A stretch of 64,000 nucleotides of DNA from Enterovibrio sp. JCM 19048 (GTDB lineage Bacteria > Pseudomonadota > Gammaproteobacteria > Enterobacterales > Vibrionaceae): NCBI GenBank assembly GCA_001310415.1, contig BAXE01000002.1:62001-126000 (forward strand), in the 5' to 3' direction. The notes under the pieces are model-generated. The model was not told the DNA's origin, did no database searches, and saw nothing but the letters and a program-made list of their open reading frames with translations. This document shows positions 61,180 through 64,000 of the stretch, in pieces (position 1 is the first letter of the stretch; each line of letters starts with the position of its first letter). A program made the position numbers and the translations under genes.

Positions 61180-62602
61180 CTACGGAGTATACACGCCTAC
61201 GCCAAGATCATCTTCTTTGCGTGTTTTTGCCATCATCTCTGCCGGCGATACCGCCACACGCAGATTCATATCCTTCTCGGTACGCACCAGTTTACCACGC
61301 AGGGAGTTTGGCAGTACTTCTGTGATTTTTACATCAACAAACTGACCGATCAAATCTGCAGAGCCTTCGAAGTTCACCACACGGTTGTTTTCGGTACGGC
61401 CACGCAGTTCCATCAGGTTTTTCTTCGACGGGCCTTCAACCAGGATACGTTGCTCGCTATCCAGCATCTGGCGTGAGTAAATCATCGCCTGCGCATTGAT
61501 TTGTTGTTGCAGCTCGTACAAACGCTCTTTCTTCACCTGCTCAGGGGTATCGTCTGGGTAATCTGCGCTGGCGTGCCCGGAGAGGTGAGAAGATAAAGCT
61601 GAAGCTCATGTCGAAGTTCACGTCACGGATAAGCTTCATGGTGGCTTCGAAATCGGCATCGGTTTCACCCGGGAAGCCAACAATAAAGTCAGAGCTGATC
61701 GCGATATCAGGACGTGCTTCACGCAGTTTACGGATCTTCGATTTGTATTCGATCGCCGTGTGAGGACGCTTCATCAGGGTCAGGATACGGTCTGAGCCGC
61801 TCTGAACTGGCAGGTGTAGGAAGCTCACCACTTCTGGCGTGTCTTTGTACACTTCGATGATATCGTCAGTGAATTCAATCGGGTGACTGGTGGTGTAACG
61901 GATACGGTCGATACCGTCGATTGCCGCTACATAACGCAGCAGTTCTGCAAAGGTGCAGATGTCGCCATCGTGGGTGTCACCGCGGTATGCGTTAACGTTC
62001 TGGCCCAGCAGGTTTACTTCACGTACGCCTTGCTCTGCCAGTTGGGCGATTTCGTACAGCACGTCATCCAGCGGACGGCTAACTTCTTCACCGCGGGTGT
62101 AAGGTACCACGCAGTAAGTACAGTATTTAGAGCAGCCTTCCATGATAGAAACGAACGCCGTTGGGCCTTCAGCGCGTGGCTCAGGCAGGCTGTCGAATTT
62201 CTCGATTTCAGGGAAAGAGATATCCATCACGGGTGCATCGTTCTGCTGGGATTGTTTGATCATCTCAGGCAGGCGGTGCAGGGTTTGTGGGCCGAAGATA
62301 ACGTCAACGTAAGGCGCACGCTCACGGATGTGATCACCTTCTTGGGTGGCAACACAGCCGCCAACACCAATCACCAGGCCAGGCTTCTGATCCTTGAGGT
62401 TTTTCCAGCGACCCAGCTGGTGGAACACTTTTTCCTGAGCCTTTTCACGGATGGAACAGGTATTCAGAAGCAGTACGTCCGCCTCTTCCGGCTCCTCGGT
62501 CAGCTCGTAGCCACCGGCTACGTTGAGCAGATCTGCCATTTTTGATGAATCGTATTCGTTCATCTGGCAGCCCCAGGTTTTGATCAGCAGTTTCTTAGCC
62601 AT
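61180..62602 (-). CDS. miaB: tRNA-i6A37 methylthiotransferase MiaB, one frameshift
   Basis: Radical SAM enzyme that methylthiolates i6A37 of tRNA. Start [19 protein letters not shown] at 62602 (an upstream Met adds three residues). N-terminal cluster cysteines (WGCQMN, NTCSIRE, GGCVAT), radical SAM triad CSKYCTYC, and C-terminal TRAM domain. Frame breaks near 61560 (SFSFIFSP / RPGTPAADYPDD). About 474 aa restored. Followed by a hairpin and ybeZ. Confidence 0.95.
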
Positions 62603-62899
62603 GTAACTCATTGCTCATAATTAACGTTTTACGTGTTCCGGCTGAGCAAAATAAAAGAGCAACCATGTAAAGGTTACCCATTGAAAAATCAGCCGAAAAT
62701 CTTTGATCTTTTTGGCGCTGCGCCATGCGGCGCTAGGTCAGGCCAGCGATTAGCCGCGTATTGTACTGCGTAAGTCATTCTGTGACCAGTGCACCTTCTC
62801 CCCAAATTTTTTGCAGGAATTGAGGGTGGGCGCGGCTTCAGGAGTCGCAATCGAGAGGGTTAACGGTAGAATAACCACAGCATTGTAAGAGATTGTGTT

Positions 62900-64000
62900 A
62901 TGAAACAATTCGATATTATCGTCGTCGGCGGAGGCATGGTTGGCGCGGCCACGGCGCTGGGGCTGGCCAAACAGGGCAAACGTGTTGCCATGGTTGAACT
63001 TGCCGCACCGGCGCCGTTTGACCCTGAGCAGCCGATGGATCTGCGGGTATCCGCTATCTCGCCCGCATCTGTCGCCCTACTGAAATCCCTTAAAGTGTGG
63101 GACAGCGTGCTTGGCATGCGCCTTTGCCCGTATCGCCGACTGGAGACCTGGGAGCATCCAGAGTGCCGCATCCGCTTCAGTGCAGACAGCATGGATTTGT
63201 CTGAGCTAGGGTTTATCGTTGAAAACCGCGTGCTCCAACTCGCCTTGTGGCAAGCCTGTGAGGCACAGGAAAACCTCGAAGTGCTTTGCCCTGCCAACAT
63301 TCTGGCTATATTACCTGACAGCCAAGGGCATGCAGTGGAGCTGGATGACGGTACGATGTTGCACGGCCGCTGGCTGGTGGGCGCTGATGGCGCAAACTCC
63401 CGTGTGCGCGACTACGCCAAAATTGGCGTCACGGCCTGGGATTACCGCCAGCACTGTATGCTGGTGAATGTCAAAACCGAGTTGCCTCAGCAAGACATTA
63501 CTTGGCAATGGTTTACACCGGACGGCCCGCGCTCCTTCCTGCCGCTCCCGGGGCATCAAGGTTCATTGGTCTGGTACGACAGTCCCTCCCGCATCAAACA
63601 GCTTTGCGCAATGTCACCGCAATCGCTGCGAATCGAAATTCTCCAGCATTTTCCGAAAGAGTTAGGAGATATAGAAGTCATTCGCCAGGGTGCATTCCCA
63701 CTGACCCGCCGTCACGCCCAGCGTTACTTCAACAATGGCGTCGTGGTGTTGGGAGACGCTGCCCACACGATAAATCCATTGGCAGGGCAGGGCGTTAACC
63801 TCGGTTTTAAAGATGTGGATGCATTGCTGGATGTGGTGGCGGATGCGGGTATTGAATGGCTAAGCGATGATGTGCTGGCGGCCTACGAGCGTAAACGCAA
63901 GCCGGACAACCTTATCATGCAAACCGGGATGGACGTGTTCTATGGTGGCTTCAGTAATGAAATTGCGCCGCTTAAGTTGCTGCGTAATGTTGGATTGAAG
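62900..64000 (+). CDS. ubiF: 2-octaprenyl-3-methyl-6-methoxy-1,4-benzoquinol hydroxylase, 3'-truncated by window
   Basis: FAD monooxygenase of ubiquinone synthesis. Starts MKQFDIIVVGGGMVGAATALG at 62900 (dinucleotide-binding GxGxxG), then MDLRVSAISPASVALLKSL, WLVGADGANSRVRDYA, TWQWFTPDGPRSFLPLPG, and the second FAD motif VVVLGDAAHTINPLAGQGVNLGF. The stretch CPYRRLETWEHPE is like UbiF, not UbiH or VisC. The gene runs open to base 64000; about 25-30 codons are missing. Divergent from miaB as in E. coli. The 297-bp gap 62603-62899 has no tRNA that I recognise, unlike the E. coli locus. Confidence 0.93.
   Translation, partial: MKQFDIIVVGGGMVGAATALGLAKQGKRVAMVELAAPAPFDPEQPMDLRVSAISPASVALLKSLKVWDSVLGMRLCPYRRLETWEHPECRIRFSADSMDLSELGFIVENRVLQLALWQACEAQENLEVLCPANILAILPDSQGHAVELDDGTMLHGRWLVGADGANSRVRDYAKIGVTAWDYRQHCMLVNVKTELPQQDITWQWFTPDGPRSFLPLPGHQGSLVWYDSPSRIKQLCAMSPQSLRIEILQHFPKELGDIEVIRQGAFPLTRRHAQRYFNNGVVVLGDAAHTINPLAGQGVNLGFKDVDALLDVVADAGIEWLSDDVLAAYERKRKPDNLIMQTGMDVFYGGFSNEIAPLKLLRNVGLK

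Noticed and set aside
62640-62870. Possible tRNA cluster between miaB and ubiF, as in E. coli
   Set aside because: No cloverleaf or T-loop consensus found in this gap.

Overview
The window is a stretch of gammaproteobacterial chromosome, almost certainly from the family Vibrionaceae. Evidence for this is a complete Na+-translocating NADH:quinone reductase operon (nqrABCDEF) followed by apbE and nqrM, the polar sodium-driven flagellar stator pair pomA-pomB set between xseB-ispA-dxs and thiI, an OmpK-type outer membrane channel, FrsA/Crl/Gpt neighbours, and a vcdRP-like RNA locus. Genus is not certain from sequence alone; Grimontia/Enterovibrio-like relatives are a reasonable guess.

Layout. 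1-5041: the 3' part of a chemotaxis receptor, then an overlapping minus-strand pair made of a periplasmic binding protein and a membrane-bound PAS-GGDEF-EAL protein. 5297-8326: isoprenoid operon xseB-ispA-dxs (minus). 8699-11977: pomAB and thiI (plus). 12076-13614: a nine-copy 7-bp tandem repeat, then yajL and panE (minus). 13724-18851: ompK, ampG, an unknown 123-aa gene, ppiA, yajG and rlmG (minus). 19042-27143: bolA, nqrA-F, apbE, nqrM (plus). 27203-29619: a REC-REC-GGDEF protein divergent from LexA-controlled dinB. 29662-34030: pepD (minus), a decayed receptor tail, a vcdRP-like CRP-controlled small RNA with a 31-codon ORF, and a PurR-box-preceded purine permease plus gpt. 34160-38630: frsA, crl, proB, proA. 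38740-43040: a LysR regulator, the YjjW/YjjI glycyl-radical pair, and a small AT-rich islet with two small unknown genes. 43276-64000: the classical lipoate / cell-shape / lipoprotein block lipA, lipB, ybeD, dacA, rlpA, rodA, mrdA, rlmH, rsfS, holA, lptE, leuS, ybeL, a SYLF-domain gene, lnt, corC, ybeY, phoH, miaB, and the start of ubiF.

Quality warning. About two dozen genes, many of them essential (dxs, leuS, holA, mrdA, lnt), are split by one or more single-base frameshifts. In nearly every case adding back one base, often a G or C in a short run, restores the expected family sequence. I read this as residual sequencing/assembly deletion error, not gene decay, and give whole-gene coordinates that span the breaks. 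All frameshift positions are approximate.

How the genes work together. Much of the window is core physiology: sodium bioenergetics (Nqr makes the Na+ gradient that PomAB consumes for swimming; ApbE and NqrM mature Nqr), peptidoglycan elongation and recycling (mrdA/rodA/dacA/rlpA, ampG), lipoprotein maturation (lnt), LPS export (lptE), lipoate (lipA/lipB) and purine salvage (ompK, permease, gpt, with PurR-like boxes). The parts most worth a second look are the binding-protein/c-di-GMP pair, the vcdRP-like RNA, the heptanucleotide repeat and the AT-rich islet before lipA.
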